Shown here in pieces: positions 48,052 to 64,000 of a stretch of DNA of 64,000 nucleotides. Origin of the DNA: Prunus persica (lineage: Eukaryota > Streptophyta > Magnoliopsida > Rosales > Rosaceae). The translations under genes were made by a program, and so were the position numbers. The number at the start of each line of letters is the position of its first letter. Positions within the stretch are counted from its first letter, which is position 1. Below the pieces are notes generated by a model. The model saw only the letters and a list, made by a program, of their open reading frames with translations. It searched no databases and was not told the DNA's origin. Where the stretch lies: contig NC_034011.1 in the NCBI RefSeq assembly GCF_000346465.2, positions 248,001-312,000 of the forward strand, read 5' to 3'.

Positions 48052-49740
48052 CCAATGGGAATAGGCTACAAAGTACAAAATCTGGATCTTGGTTAACTAA
48101 CCTGGAATGCAATCAGCATAAGATATCCCCAAAATCCTGCTCTATGTTGAATCTCCTCTTGAGCATAGTGGCTTTGCAATTTGATGGTACCGTTAATTCC
48201 TTTTTGCCTATAAGTATTAGCGATTCCATTATCCTCTTCCACATCCCTTATCACAGATTCAGCCCTTGTCCCATTTTCAGAGGGGGGTTTGTTTGCGGAC
48301 AACCACCAACCATATGCAGACACTATAGTTCCCAGCTATACACAGAAATTAGCAATGTGTAAAGGCAAAGCAGGATCTGATTTGAAACAGATAGTCTTGC
48401 TAATTTATTAATTCTACAAACCAAACCCAAATTGACTTTATGCACGGTTCATTTCTGTTTCTCTATGTGAAAGTCTCCACACCAGAGCATTTGGGTATTC
48501 ATGATACGGACGAACACCAAAATAAGCCAATAAAATGCGTGTTTTGTTACCAAAAGAAAAAGGAAGAAAATGTGATGTTGTATAGACTGACATACCGCAA
48601 AATAGACCATAACCAACGTAAAAGTCCACCTGCAGATCAACAACATCAAATAAATAATGAAGGAGATCATTAACAGAACATTAACACATATAAGGTTAAA
48701 TATCATGTTTGATAAGTGGCATAGATCCAGAGGATTGCAATCTAAGGAGAAGAACTTGTATTGAGAATGGACATGCATGGTTTGAAGGTTTAGGTTGAAT
48801 CAGAAAACTCAAGCTGAAACAATTGCCAAGGAACTCTGAAAGCGTACTATAAAACCAAATTTTAGGCATGCTTTATTCATCGTGTCAGCAATTACTGCCG
48901 CTTATCCACATGTTAATCTTTCCAAGGGATGCTTTAGTATATACGTGGTGCTTCAATCTTGTTTCAATACAGGGTTGCCCTCATGCACATAATGTGCAGA
49001 ACGTTGGGTGAGCTTGATGTATCATCCTCTCACATACTTTACCAAATTGGTCATTGGTCTCACCCTTTCAGTCAAAACCCTAACCAGTATTACTGTTTTA
49101 CTTGTAAAATAAAACGGATTGACCATCAATTTAGTTTCCTAATGTGGGCAGGCACAAAGTAATGAAACAAAACCATGATTATGATCAGCAGAATTAGGAA
49201 CTTATTTACAGGGTATCTTATTGATCACAGACCATGTTGATAAAATGAATTGTTAAGTCAAATTCCCACAATAGCCAGAGGGTCCAATACTCTATAGTTG
49301 TGATGAATTAGACATATACTGAGAGATCAAGCTATCAAATCATACATCAAGCTATAGACTTGAAATTAATGAGCAAGTAAGAAAATCAAATCTTACTCGG
49401 TGTAGTAAATAAAAATGGAAGCATCCCATTCGACAATATCCCAAGTCAAGAACCCAGCAAGGGCCAGAAAGGAGAGAAATCGAATGGCCAAGAGCCAACC
49501 TGGGTGGAGCCCTTTCCAGCAACTAGTCCATAGCTGAGAAGTGCTAACATGACCCCTCGGCAGTGCACTCACAAACACCTCACTGTCGGGTCTAGTGACC
49601 AGAAGGCTCTCATACAAGGTTGTATCTTCGAATCTTGCAGAAGCGCCTTCCCTCCTCCAAATGACCCATAAAGCACCAAACAAGGAAACACCAACAATGC
49701 CAAAGCACACGAAGTCATACCAATAAACCTCCAGTGCCAT
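46936..49740 (-). CDS. Rolling-stone-like multi-pass membrane protein, copy 2
   Basis: Eight exons: 49397-49740, 48596-48629, 48102-48335, 47732-47821, 47508-47573, 47314-47405, 47149-47196 and 46936-47053; 1026 nt, 341 aa. Exons 2, 4, 5, 6 and 7 are identical in length to copy 1 (34, 90, 66, 92, 48 nt) and the phases agree. Differences lie in a longer exon 1 (loop with ARFEDTTLYESLLV) and a longer hydrophilic loop in exon 3 (ENGTRAESVIRDVEEDNG). Hallmarks FIYYTEWTF, WWPYPFLELNTPWAPLWYF and VHIPCYGIFALI are present. Membrane helices correspond to those of copy 1. Function unknown. A long intron (48630-49396) follows exon 1; intron 3 (47822-48101) holds CA and TA microsatellites. Confidence 0.88.
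48011..48051. repeat. (CA)n and (TA)n microsatellite in intron 3 of copy 2
   Basis: A (CA)n run at 48011-48022 followed by (TA)n at about 48027-48051, wholly inside the intron between exons 3 and 4. Confidence 0.85.
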
Positions 49741-50700
49741 GGCTGTTGTTGAAGTGGAAGAAGTTTATTGAAATCTGAGCCTCCAGAAATGAAAACCCAG
49801 AATTTCCAATTTGAGATATGAAAGCCAAATGAGACAGACCACCATTGTGTATCTGGAACTTGTTTCAGTTGATCGTTTGATGGAGACGACTAGTAGTTTT
49901 GACTGTCAGGTCTGGAAGTGTTTTCTGAATGATGATTTTAAATAAGTGGACAGAGAAGGTAGAGGTGGACTTTTGGTCACGTTGGAGGCTTTGGGAGATT
50001 GGTCGGTGACAAAACTAAGCTAAAGATATAAAATACAAACTATTCAGGTCAAAACAAAACTACATTCTCATCATTTTACTGGGGGCAAGGCAACAACTGG
50101 GTGAATGAATGTACACGTAACACTTTCCATTTTGACAGTGATGTTTGAAAACTAAACCAAGTTTAATTCTTTTGTGCCCATCTTATCCCTTATCAAAATT
50201 TTCCTCGATTCATTTAATCCTATTATAACAGTATTAACCCTACAATAGTCTTGTAGCTCAAATAATTAACATCATTTAACATTCTACCCGGTGTGTAATT
50301 TAAAACTTGTGCTTGTGTATGCATTTTGTTGTCATGACTCTTGACACTTAATAGTAAATCAAATAAAGTTAGAAGAATGCCTAAGAAACTGACAAGGCCT
50401 AAGAAATAGCAGAGAAACAGAGGGCATAACCATCGTTTGACAACAGCCAAAAAAGGCCCAAAGAGCCTAACCAGCCACCAAATAAAAAAGTAGAACAAAC
50501 CAAACCAAAGAGAAGAGGCAAGGAGCCACCACGAGGCCCAAAGAAGAACCCCTCAGAGGGCTTACAGTTACTGCCCAGAGAGATTGCCAGAAATGGGGTT
50601 ACAGTTACTGCTCAGAGAGCTAAATTTCTCTACTCTTCTTGCCTTTTGCATTGTAGTTTATAGTAATAGTAGCTACATTTCCTTGGGACCGCATGACATG

Positions 50701-50738
<38 letters not shown>

Positions 50739-51629
50739 CATTTGGTCAAAGTGACTCGGATAAGTGTTATATTTTGCTGTATTATGTTATGCATTATATC
50801 ATATGCCGCATTTAACTTGACCAGACCATACTTGTTTGTTGTGTCTCCTCTCGGGGTGTGTGGATGGATGGATGCACAAGTTGTCAAGCGGCTCCGTCTG
50901 TGCTGCTGCTCTGCGGTTCTGCAAGGATCACATACTGAAAATGTAGTTTTCCCTAATTTTCTATTACCCTTTTTGGGTGATGAATAAAGCAAACAGCCAC
51001 CTAATAATTGGTACATTACACAGCTGGTTCCAAACATCCCCTACTCTAAATGCTAAGGTTCGGGTTCTCCCTATACCATCTATATCCAAAATAACAGCCA
51101 AATACGAATGGCTAGTTTCACCACTAATTGCCCACATTCAGGAGTATGTATTGATAAATTTAAAGTGCTAAATCTTGTGTAGTGTATAGAATAGATAGAC
51201 CCCTCAAGTCAAATGGGGTTCATAAAATGATGTCCAAATAATTATAATGGTTTTTGTCAGAAATATACAATACAAACATCGGTTTTCAATGGTTCAATGT
51301 ACCTACTATAACTATAGCTTGATTTCTTTTCAACTGTACTGTTTTCACTTTCTTTAATTCATTAGAAAAAGAGTGTATAATGGGGGAAGGAGGCTTGAAC
51401 AAGGGGGAGACAAAAGACATGATCGATGGATTTATGAAGTGGAAGCTACAAAAAAGATCACATTGCAGATTACAAGGAAAGCGCACATGGGAATTACTGC
51501 TAACAAAGTTTGACTTTAGAACAGAAAACTCTGTTTAATGTAGAAAAGAAGCAACAACAAAAAATAATAATCAAAATGCCAACCATACATTAAAAAAGTT
51601 GGCTCCTTGAGCGACAACAAACCACAGTT
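49741..51629. other. Intergenic: copy 2 promoter and SDR 3' flank
   Basis: No gene supported. Contains five copies of GAATGAT (50700-50734) and a 21-bp near-perfect repeat (ttacagttactgcycagagag at 50562-50582 and 50599-50619). Short open frames here are not conserved in any way I can recognise. Confidence 0.5.
50700..50734. repeat. (GAATGAT)5 tandem repeat
   Basis: Five exact heptamer units in a row, with part of a sixth. Confidence 0.9.
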
Positions 51630-52647
51630 CTAGTTGGCCGAATAACTATGATCAACCACCGTGAAGCCTCCATCGACAACCAAGTTGTGTCCACTAACAT
51701 AAACAGATTCATCACTAGCAAGAAACAGAGCAGCCTCCGCCACATGCCTAGCCTTCAACACAATGCCCTTCAAGTTGGCTATGGCAGAGCTATTAGCCTC
51801 CACCTCACTTGGCTGCAAATTGTAAGCTTTACATGAAAGAGGGGTTGCAACTCCAAATGGGGAAATGCTATTCACTCTGATCCCATAAGCCCCAAGCTCA
51901 CTGCAAGCTCCTCTCACCAAACCCAACAGAGCATGTTTTGAAGTTGTGTAAGCATGTGGAGCTGTGCCTCCAAGAGAAGCTGCCACACTTGTTGTGCATA
52001 TGATTGAACCATGTACCTTTCGAGCCACCATGGCACGCGCCGCGTGCTTGATTGTTGCAGCAACACCGCGAACGTTTGTGGCCATGGTGTTGTCAAAGCC
52101 TTGAATGTCAAGGTCTAATATGCCAGTCATTGGACCCATGACACCTGCATTGCTGAACAAAATGTCTAGGCTGCCATATTTGTCCAGTGTGTAGTTCACT
52201 GTTTTCTCAACTTGGTTTTCATCTCTTACATCACAGTGGCAATAGCTAACTCTTTCGGAGCCTATTGAGGCGACAACGTGAGGACCCAATTCATCTTGAA
52301 TGTCAGCAGCAACAACAAAGGCTCCATTTTCTGCAAATAGTCTCACTGCCTCCTCACCAATCCCGCCGGCTGCACCTGTGATAAGGGCCACCTTGCCCTC
52401 CAACCTATAAAATCATAATTGTATATATTTGTTTATATTAAGAGCATGCATTTTGATTAAGGCATGGAATTTGAAGGTGTTTGTGATTGTGAGAGTGAAA
52501 AGGAATATGATATCCAAAATCCAAGTTAACTGATCAAGCACTTGAAATGATGTTACAAGAAAACTAACACTGGAACTCAGCTGGAAGATCCAATAAGGTT
52601 GAGATACAAAAAGAAAGATTTTGAATTTCTTACCTTGGCTTAGACAT
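51630..52647 (-). CDS. Short-chain dehydrogenase/reductase (SDR110C-like, secoisolariciresinol dehydrogenase type)
   Basis: Two exons: 52634-52647 (ATG plus four codons, MSKPR) and 51630-52404; 789 nt, 262 aa. The classical SDR fold is seen: cofactor loop TGAAGGIG (14-21), Asp39 in ADIQDE at the end of strand beta-2 (favours NAD over NADP), CDVRDE, SNAG, the catalytic Ser144, Tyr157 and Lys161 (YTTSK), and VDGGF near the C-terminus. It is closest by eye to plant SDR110C enzymes such as secoisolariciresinol dehydrogenase, momilactone A synthase-like and xanthoxin dehydrogenase-like proteins, so an alcohol group on a specialised metabolite is the likely substrate. The exact substrate cannot be told. 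The very short first exon is supported by a good donor and in-frame join. Confidence 0.92.
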
Positions 52648-53150
52648 GGTGAGGTTTCTTGTCCTCTTTATGGGTCTGCTCAAACTTCCAAATAAGTCTC
52701 TTGGATCTGCTGTTTATAGTGCCCCATTGGTCTCATACACTATATATAATAATAATATATTGATAGGCTGCAGAGCTCAAGGCATAATTATATGTGCATA
52801 ATAATATAATCTTCAACCCTCGCCAAACTAATGCCTAATTGTTATAAATTCTTGAAAAACGTCGAGGCTGTTTTTCCCCTTGCCTTTCTTTGAGTGATTG
52901 GGGACCATCGCCTTTAGGCCTCATTTAGAAGGTTGGATCACAAAAATTGAACACATACTAGTATTTTCAACAAGATAGGGGAAAAAACTTGCCTGCAAGA
53001 TAAGGGTATACAATACAAGTTTCTCCCCAAGATAGGACACCATATACTATACCGGATTGGACTACGAATACAAATAATCTGTCAGGACTTGCCAATTGTG
53101 TCAAAGTAACCTTCTAATACACAATACAGATTTTGACTCTCTAGAGTAAT
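52648..53150. other. SDR promoter region
   Basis: About 500 bp upstream of the SDR start, ending where the left arm of the inverted repeat begins. AT-rich (e.g. tatatataataataatat near 52740). No gene. Confidence 0.5.
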
Positions 53151-53698
53151 TGGAGCTTTCGAAGGTGTTGCTGTGGAAATTCCTTGACCAAGTCCATCGT
53201 TTGAATTGGTTTAATCACAATGAGGGCTCGTTTGATACGTCGGACTGTACTGACTAATTTTCGTCGAATAGTATTAATTTGTTCCGGAGAGTACTGACTA
53301 TTTATCCATAATATTATAAGGCGTTTGGTGCTGTTCCGGATAAATAGTCTGACTAAGTTATACTGTGTTTGGTGATGTTCCGGATAACATCATATCAGAC
53401 TATTTTTAAAATAAAAAAAATTTCTTTGATAATTTTAATGGAAATTGAGATTCAAATTACACGAATTTTTTTTGGTAAGATTCATATGACAAGATTTGTT
53501 TTTCAATTGTTTTTGCCAATATTTTTTTTCTTCATATAACCCATTATCATAATTGTAGTATCTCATAAAAATTCCAACATACTCGCATACGTTAATAAAA
53601 ACAGTACCAAATAATGTATAATTCAAAGTGATCACATACTAAGGTGATAAGAGCAAAAGGGAAAGTTGTTCATAAACCAAACTACATCAAAGAGTGAA

Positions 53699-54120
53699 TC
53701 ACAGCTCCCTCGCCCCAAGTAAGAGAAGAACAAATGCTTTTCTCATAGCACCATCCAATGTCAAGAATGTTCTCTCATCACTTGCTTTCTCCAAAATTAG
53801 CCGTAGTGCCTTAATTTGGTCATTAATAGACAAGTCCATCTTTGCCAATTCAGCAGCAATGTCAGGTCTTGGTTCTGATCCTTTCACCAAACTATTAGTT
53901 ATAGTTTTCAATTGGTCAATAGACTCAGAAATCATCTCACCAAATGCTTTAGCCATTTCCTTTTGAATATCAGTATCTACATTTCGTTTGCGGTGTCGAC
54001 TGCTTGAGCTAGCTGAGTTTTGTTGATTTGATATTGGCAAAGAGGCAGAATGATCTGGTTCAACCTCAACTTCCTCATCATCATCATTGACATGAATGTT
54101 GGTTTTTATAAAGAGAGCCT
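53699..54120 (-). pseudogene. Fragment resembling Harbinger ORF1 (Myb/SANT-like) C-terminus
   Basis: An open minus-strand frame without a start codon. It encodes an acidic stretch (VNDDDEEVEVEPD), a Ser/Arg linker and an amphipathic helical tail (DIAAELAKMDLSINDQIKAL ... ERTFLTLDGAMRKAFV). This layout resembles the C-terminus of the Myb/SANT-like accessory protein of plant Harbinger elements. The upstream part, including the DNA-binding domain, is cut off at an A-run (54124-54137 on the plus strand as T) where other DNA has been inserted. Not a functional gene. Confidence 0.45.
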
Positions 54121-54122
54121 CC

Positions 54123-54420
54123 TCTTTTTTTTTTGTTGGGGTGTGGGTTGAAATCTGATCTCATTAAAGAAACCCAGAAAAAAATAGATTACAAAGCAAA
54201 TCACAAAAACCAGGTAGAGGCACCTAGACCTCAAAACCAAGGCTAGAACCAAGCTTCTCACCCAGACTAGTTCAAAACTAAACAAAAACAAAATACATAA
54301 GATAACATAAAACAAGGAATTCGAACAGCACCACCCATAACCAATCAACAATGTCCCAAACGCAAGACCAAACCCACTATAGGAGAAATCGTAACCAAAG
54401 GTACCAAAGGAAAATGGTGA
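54123..54420 (-). mobile_element. Possible retroposon 3' end with A-tail inside the Harbinger element
   Basis: On the minus strand, DNA unlike its surroundings ends in an A11 run that abuts the truncated ORF1-like frame. This suggests a 3'-end fragment of a LINE-type retroposon. Its 5' limit (about 54420) and any target duplication could not be fixed. Confidence 0.3.
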
Positions 54421-55653
54421 TGACTCAATTGCTGTTGCTGTTACTGTTGTGAAGTTTGTGTATTCATTTAAATGGTTTAATTTGCTTCGGTAATAGGATT
54501 GTGCAATTCATTCATTAAGCCCATGTCCAATGTTTCTCATTTGTAAAATAGGTCCTTTTACGATTTAGCTTTCATTCATGTAAGTAAACATAACCTAATT
54601 TCAAAAACAAAAAATACATAACCTAATTCCACAAAAATTTAATAAAAAAATTGAAATATATAAAGAATAGAGAAGAAGCAAGAAGAAGCATATTGGAGAG
54701 AGTATGAGAGAGAGAGAGAGAGTGAGAGATGGATACCTAGAGAAGAGTGAAGAAAATAACCTTTGGAGAAGATAGCAGAGAAAAACCCTAGAGAGAAGAA
54801 GAAGAAAAGAGCGTTTGATTTTTTTTCATAGAACGCGTGCTTAGCCGTATAATTAAGCGTGTATTATCTAAACCGGACTGTGTGGATTGTATTAGTTAGT
54901 CAGGTAAGGAGAGTATTAAAAGTCCAACCCGTATAAAATAGTCAGGTAATTAAATAATACAAGTTGACACCAAACACCTGACATAGACTATTTACTCCTA
55001 TCCAGAGTCTAATACGGTATACCAAACGAGCCCTGAATATTTTGTTTATCTTTGTTGTCGTACTAATTTTCCGTACTAGGGCTAAAATGTAGTCTAACCA
55101 TGAATACTTAATTTTTATAGTTTATATTAATTTCTAGTTTCTATTCCATGTTGAGTATTTGTTATTGTTCTTAATGCTTTGAATATTTGGCTAATATTTA
55201 ATTGATTTGTTGATCTAGACGGAGAATAAGAGGAGATGTTTGGCAACTGTCTTATAACAAATATCATGTTTTGAATGCGTGTCGGAGAGGGACTAAAATG
55301 ATTCATGCATTTTTCTTCCAGGTTTTCATAGAACTTAATGGGTTCTTGATTTTTAAAATTTTTTGTTGCTCAAGAGAGAATGGGTTGTTAATTGAGTATA
55401 CTTTTGGTTGAGCTCGATTGGGGATATCGAATGAATTAAGGGAAACCAACTGTCAACATGAGTAGTAGTTAGGGTTAATTAGCCATAAAAATTTAAGTGA
55501 AATTGGTTATGGTGAAATCAGATGCTCTAGTGCCTCATAAACTTGATTCTTAATCATTACTTAAATTGTTATTTTTAATAATTATTTTAATTTAGTTAAT
55601 TGATAAAATCTTCTTAATCAATCATTTGAATAAACTCTTGGGTCAATTATAAT

Positions 55654-56987
55654 TGTGCGCTTACAATTCACACAATTTGCACAAGAAATATAGAAATAAG
55701 TAGAGTACATTCCCACATAGACCGTATTATCCTATTAACTACCAATTATGATTAACTCAAGTGTTTATTCAAACGATCGATTAAGAAGATTTATTAGTTA
55801 ACTAAATTAAAGTAATTATTAAACATAACAATTTAAGTAACGGTTGAGAATCAAGTTTATGAGGCACTAGAGCATCCAATTTCACCATAACCAATTTCAC
55901 TTAATTATTATGGCTAACCCTAATTACTACCCATGTTGACAATTGGTTTCCCTTAATTCATTTGATATCCCCTTTCGAGCTCAACCAAATGTATTCTTAA
56001 TTAGCAACCCATTCTCTCTCGAGCAACGAATTTAGAAAATCAATAACCCATTAAGTTCTATGAAAACCTGCAAGAAAACTGCATGAATCAAGTTAGTCCC
56101 TCTCTGGCACTCATTCAAAATATGGTATTTGTTACAAGACAATCACCAAACATCTCTTCTCAGTCTCCGTCTGGATGATCAAATCAATTAAATATTGGCA
56201 AGATATTCAAAGCATTAATAACAATAACAAATACTCAACATGAATATAGAAATAAGAAATTTATATAAACTATAAAACTTAAGAATTCATGGTTAGGCTA
56301 CATCGTAGCCCTAGCAAGGGAAATTAATTCATGAAGACAATAAAGATAAACAAAATATTCATTGTCATTAAACCAATTCGGATGATGGACCTTATCTCAA
56401 GAATCTCCACAGCAACACATTTGAAAGCTCCAAGGACACGGCAGCAGTACTCGCGCCTCTCTCTGGTATTTTTGTGGGTGTATGAAAAGGTGGTTTGAAG
56501 AGAGATCTTATGTTGGCCTTATATAGTGTAAAATAATTAAACCTACTATAAAAAGGTTTGGAAAAACTCTCCTAAAACAAAACAAAATCCTAAACAATTA
56601 AGGAAACAAACTAGGAAAGAATCCTTCTTTGACTCAGAAACACTTCATCCAACTTGGACCCACATTTTGGGTCGTTCCACTTCTTAAAAAATTCTGGAAA
56701 AATATGGAAATTTCAACTTAGGCTGTCTTGACTTGTGATTCTGGAGCAATTGGTTTGATTGAAAATTATGAAAATTTGACACAATGATCTTCAATGTCTT
56801 AGCTTTCTTCTCCAATTGGCCTTACACTAAAATTCATTCGAAAAGTCAATTTTACATCAAAACCATTCCAAGGGCGCAAAATAACTGAAAATAAGAAAAA
56901 TAAAGTAGCAAAACTCTTTTTAATTAATTATCTCTACAAAAGCTAAATATAAAAGGTATAAAAATATAGGAAATAATACACTTATCA
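55654..56987 (-). mobile_element. Putative solo LTR or LTR-like unit
   Basis: Read on the minus strand, it starts TGATAAGTGTATTATTTCC (56987) and ends GTAAGCGCACA (55654), so it is bounded by TG...CA. Near its end is 'tgtgggaatgtactctactt', a string I associate with plant gypsy-type LTR ends. A TATA-like 'ctatataagg' lies at about 56516-56525. Length 1334 bp. No matching 5-bp target duplication is visible (ataat versus ggaat), so it could be truncated or rearranged. It contains the whole right arm of the inverted repeat. Confidence 0.5.
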
Positions 56988-57626
56988 GGAATCGTTACAA
57001 GCAAGTGCTTTTATGTTTTGTTTTGCTCGAGGTGTCTAGTGGCGGAACTAGATCTTAAACTTGGGCCGGGCGGAGATGGCTGGGATTGAGACTGGGGTAG
57101 CCTATAGTTTGGCCTACAGAAACTGGGGTATTCGAGTCTCCCTCCCAATAGATTAAATTAATGAGATTAAATTAATTTAGACTACTGCTAGTATAAAAAT
57201 AGAATAAAATCTTTCATCTATCACAATAACGTAGATGATCGATGAATCATGGATAGCCATCAAAACTCTCATTCATGAATTCATCCTTGTGATTCAAATT
57301 GAGACTACCGTATGAAAAGACAAAGGTGGATCAATATGCAATTGAAGTATAAAGTCGGGATAAAAACTGATGTACAGAATCAAATGACATGAAGATTTAT
57401 AGTATCCAAAGTCTGGCGGATACACACATGAAAGACTGTAGATTGTATAAGCATCCTAAGAACATTAGGTTCAAATTTATAAAAATGTAACTCTTGGCAT
57501 CCTTCATCTCGAATTAAATGGGGAAAAAAAACACCAAAAAGTATAAATTGTTGATTTAGAATTTAATCCGTGTCCAAAAATGTAGCAGAAACTGATAATC
57601 TAGTTGCAAACTGACAACACAACCGG
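56988..57626. other. Intergenic, coatomer gene 3' flank
   Basis: Contains 'agtggcggaactagat...' near 57039, which resembles the tip of a hAT-type element, but no second end was found. The rest is presumed 3' UTR of the delta-COP gene. Confidence 0.4.
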
Positions 57627-63567
<5,941 letters not shown>

Positions 63568-64000
63568 TTGATTCACTTGGAGATTATTGACAGCCACCAA
63601 CTGAAAGGCAATAAAAAAAAATATTAGAGGAGCACGTTCAAAATGAAAGTCTTGTGAAATGTCACAAAACTAAGAATAAAAATCAGACAACCCAAAGTAA
63701 TCAGAAAGATGGAGAAGGGCATAACGAAGCATCATGATCTTCCACCATTTTTGCATCACTCAAATCACACGTGAGCTTGATTATAAGAAAAAATAAAAAT
63801 ATCAAATTTGAGCATGTGTGCAAACAGAACTCAGCACAAAGTGAGAGACTAAATGTGTGAACATTCGGAATCCGTGGCTCAACTATATGCATCAAAGGCT
63901 CAAATCCACATTTGGTTTGCATGGGATCTTGTCACTCCACCATATAATTCTCTATATACAACCGAATTGGGAGGAGAACTTCATTTTACAATCCCAAGTC
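63568..64000. other. Delta-COP leader region
   Basis: A minus-strand acceptor-like site (gcctttcag before TTGGTGGCTG, at about 63602-63603) suggests the leader is spliced and the true promoter lies beyond or near the window edge. No other feature supported. Confidence 0.4.

Larger units (their letters stand above)
53224..55033. mobile_element. PIF/Harbinger-like non-autonomous transposon
   Basis: Ends are GGGCTCGTTTGATACGTCGG (53224) and, reversed, GGGCTCGTTTGGTATACCGT (from 55033). Subterminal 'GTTTGGTG' and 'GGATAA..TAGTC' motifs recur at both ends. It is flanked by TGA on both sides (53221-53223 and 55034-55036), a 3-bp target duplication as in Harbinger elements. The other arm of the surrounding inverted repeat has the uninterrupted site 'caatgaatatt', confirming the insertion point and the duplication. 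No DDE transposase is present; a fragment resembling the accessory Myb-like protein remains inside. Confidence 0.8.
53151..56433. repeat. Large inverted repeat with about 0.69-kb arms
   Basis: The left arm is 53151-53223 continued at 55034-55655, interrupted by the Harbinger-like insertion. The right arm is 55743-56433. The reverse complement of the right arm aligns along its whole length with the left arm, at roughly 90% identity in the stretch I compared base by base. An 87-bp spacer (55656-55742) lies between. Uninterrupted, the locus could fold into a long hairpin. The right arm is itself part of an LTR-like unit, so this is probably two related retroelement pieces in opposite orientation. 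Confidence 0.8.

Noticed and set aside
57034..57080. hAT-like terminal string 'agtggcggaactagat'
   Set aside because: A single end only; no matching inverted end or 8-bp duplication seen.

Overview
This is nuclear DNA from a flowering plant. Genes are split by short GT-AG introns, non-coding DNA is AT-rich, and microsatellites and small DNA transposons are common. The gene set (light-harvesting protein LHCB1, pectinesterase, Pti1-type kinase, ubiquitin-S27a fusion) is plant-specific or plant-typical. It looks like a rosid dicot; Rosaceae is my guess, not something the sequence proves. One run of 100 N marks an assembly gap. I rebuilt exon structures by hand: for every multi-exon gene the exon lengths sum to a whole number of codons and the joined protein matches its family.

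Layout: 0-0.5 kb, copia gag relic; 1.6-3.4 kb, pectinesterase (-); 5.6-8.2 kb, NYN-domain nuclease-like protein (-); 10.9-13.2 kb, Pti1-like kinase (-); 15.4-15.9 kb, broken X8-domain gene (+); 16.8-18.0 kb, S-adenosylmethionine synthase (-) with a one-base frameshift; 19.3-20.1 kb, MITE-like element; 23.7-24.5 kb, LHCB1 (+); 25.0-33.7 kb, 20-exon WDR6-like WD40 protein (-); 34.0-35.2 kb, ATG8 (+); 35.9-37.9 kb, TolB-like propeller (-); 38.2-40.9 kb, tRNA methyltransferase TRM13 (-); 41.2-41.7 kb, ubiquitin-eS31 (+); 43.2-43.9 kb, Mutator-like non-autonomous element holding the gap; 44.2-49.7 kb, two tandem rolling-stone-like membrane protein genes (-); 51.6-52.6 kb, short-chain dehydrogenase (-); 53.2-57.0 kb, nested repeats (Harbinger-like element inside one arm of a large inverted repeat, plus an LTR-like unit); 57.6-63.6 kb, coatomer delta subunit (-).

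The genes are mostly unrelated housekeeping and tissue genes. The most coherent theme is SAMS, the WDR6 homologue, the TolB-like gene and TRM13, the same gene types and order I recall for Arabidopsis At4g01850-At4g01880. SAMS makes the methyl donor, TRM13 is a tRNA 2'-O-methyltransferase, and WDR6/Trm734 is the partner of another one. Two divergent pairs (WDR6-like/ATG8 and TRM13/ubiquitin-S27a) share short promoters with TGGGCY motifs. I found no previously undescribed system. The most notable items are gene lesions, the nested-repeat archaeology at 53-57 kb and the conserved cluster.
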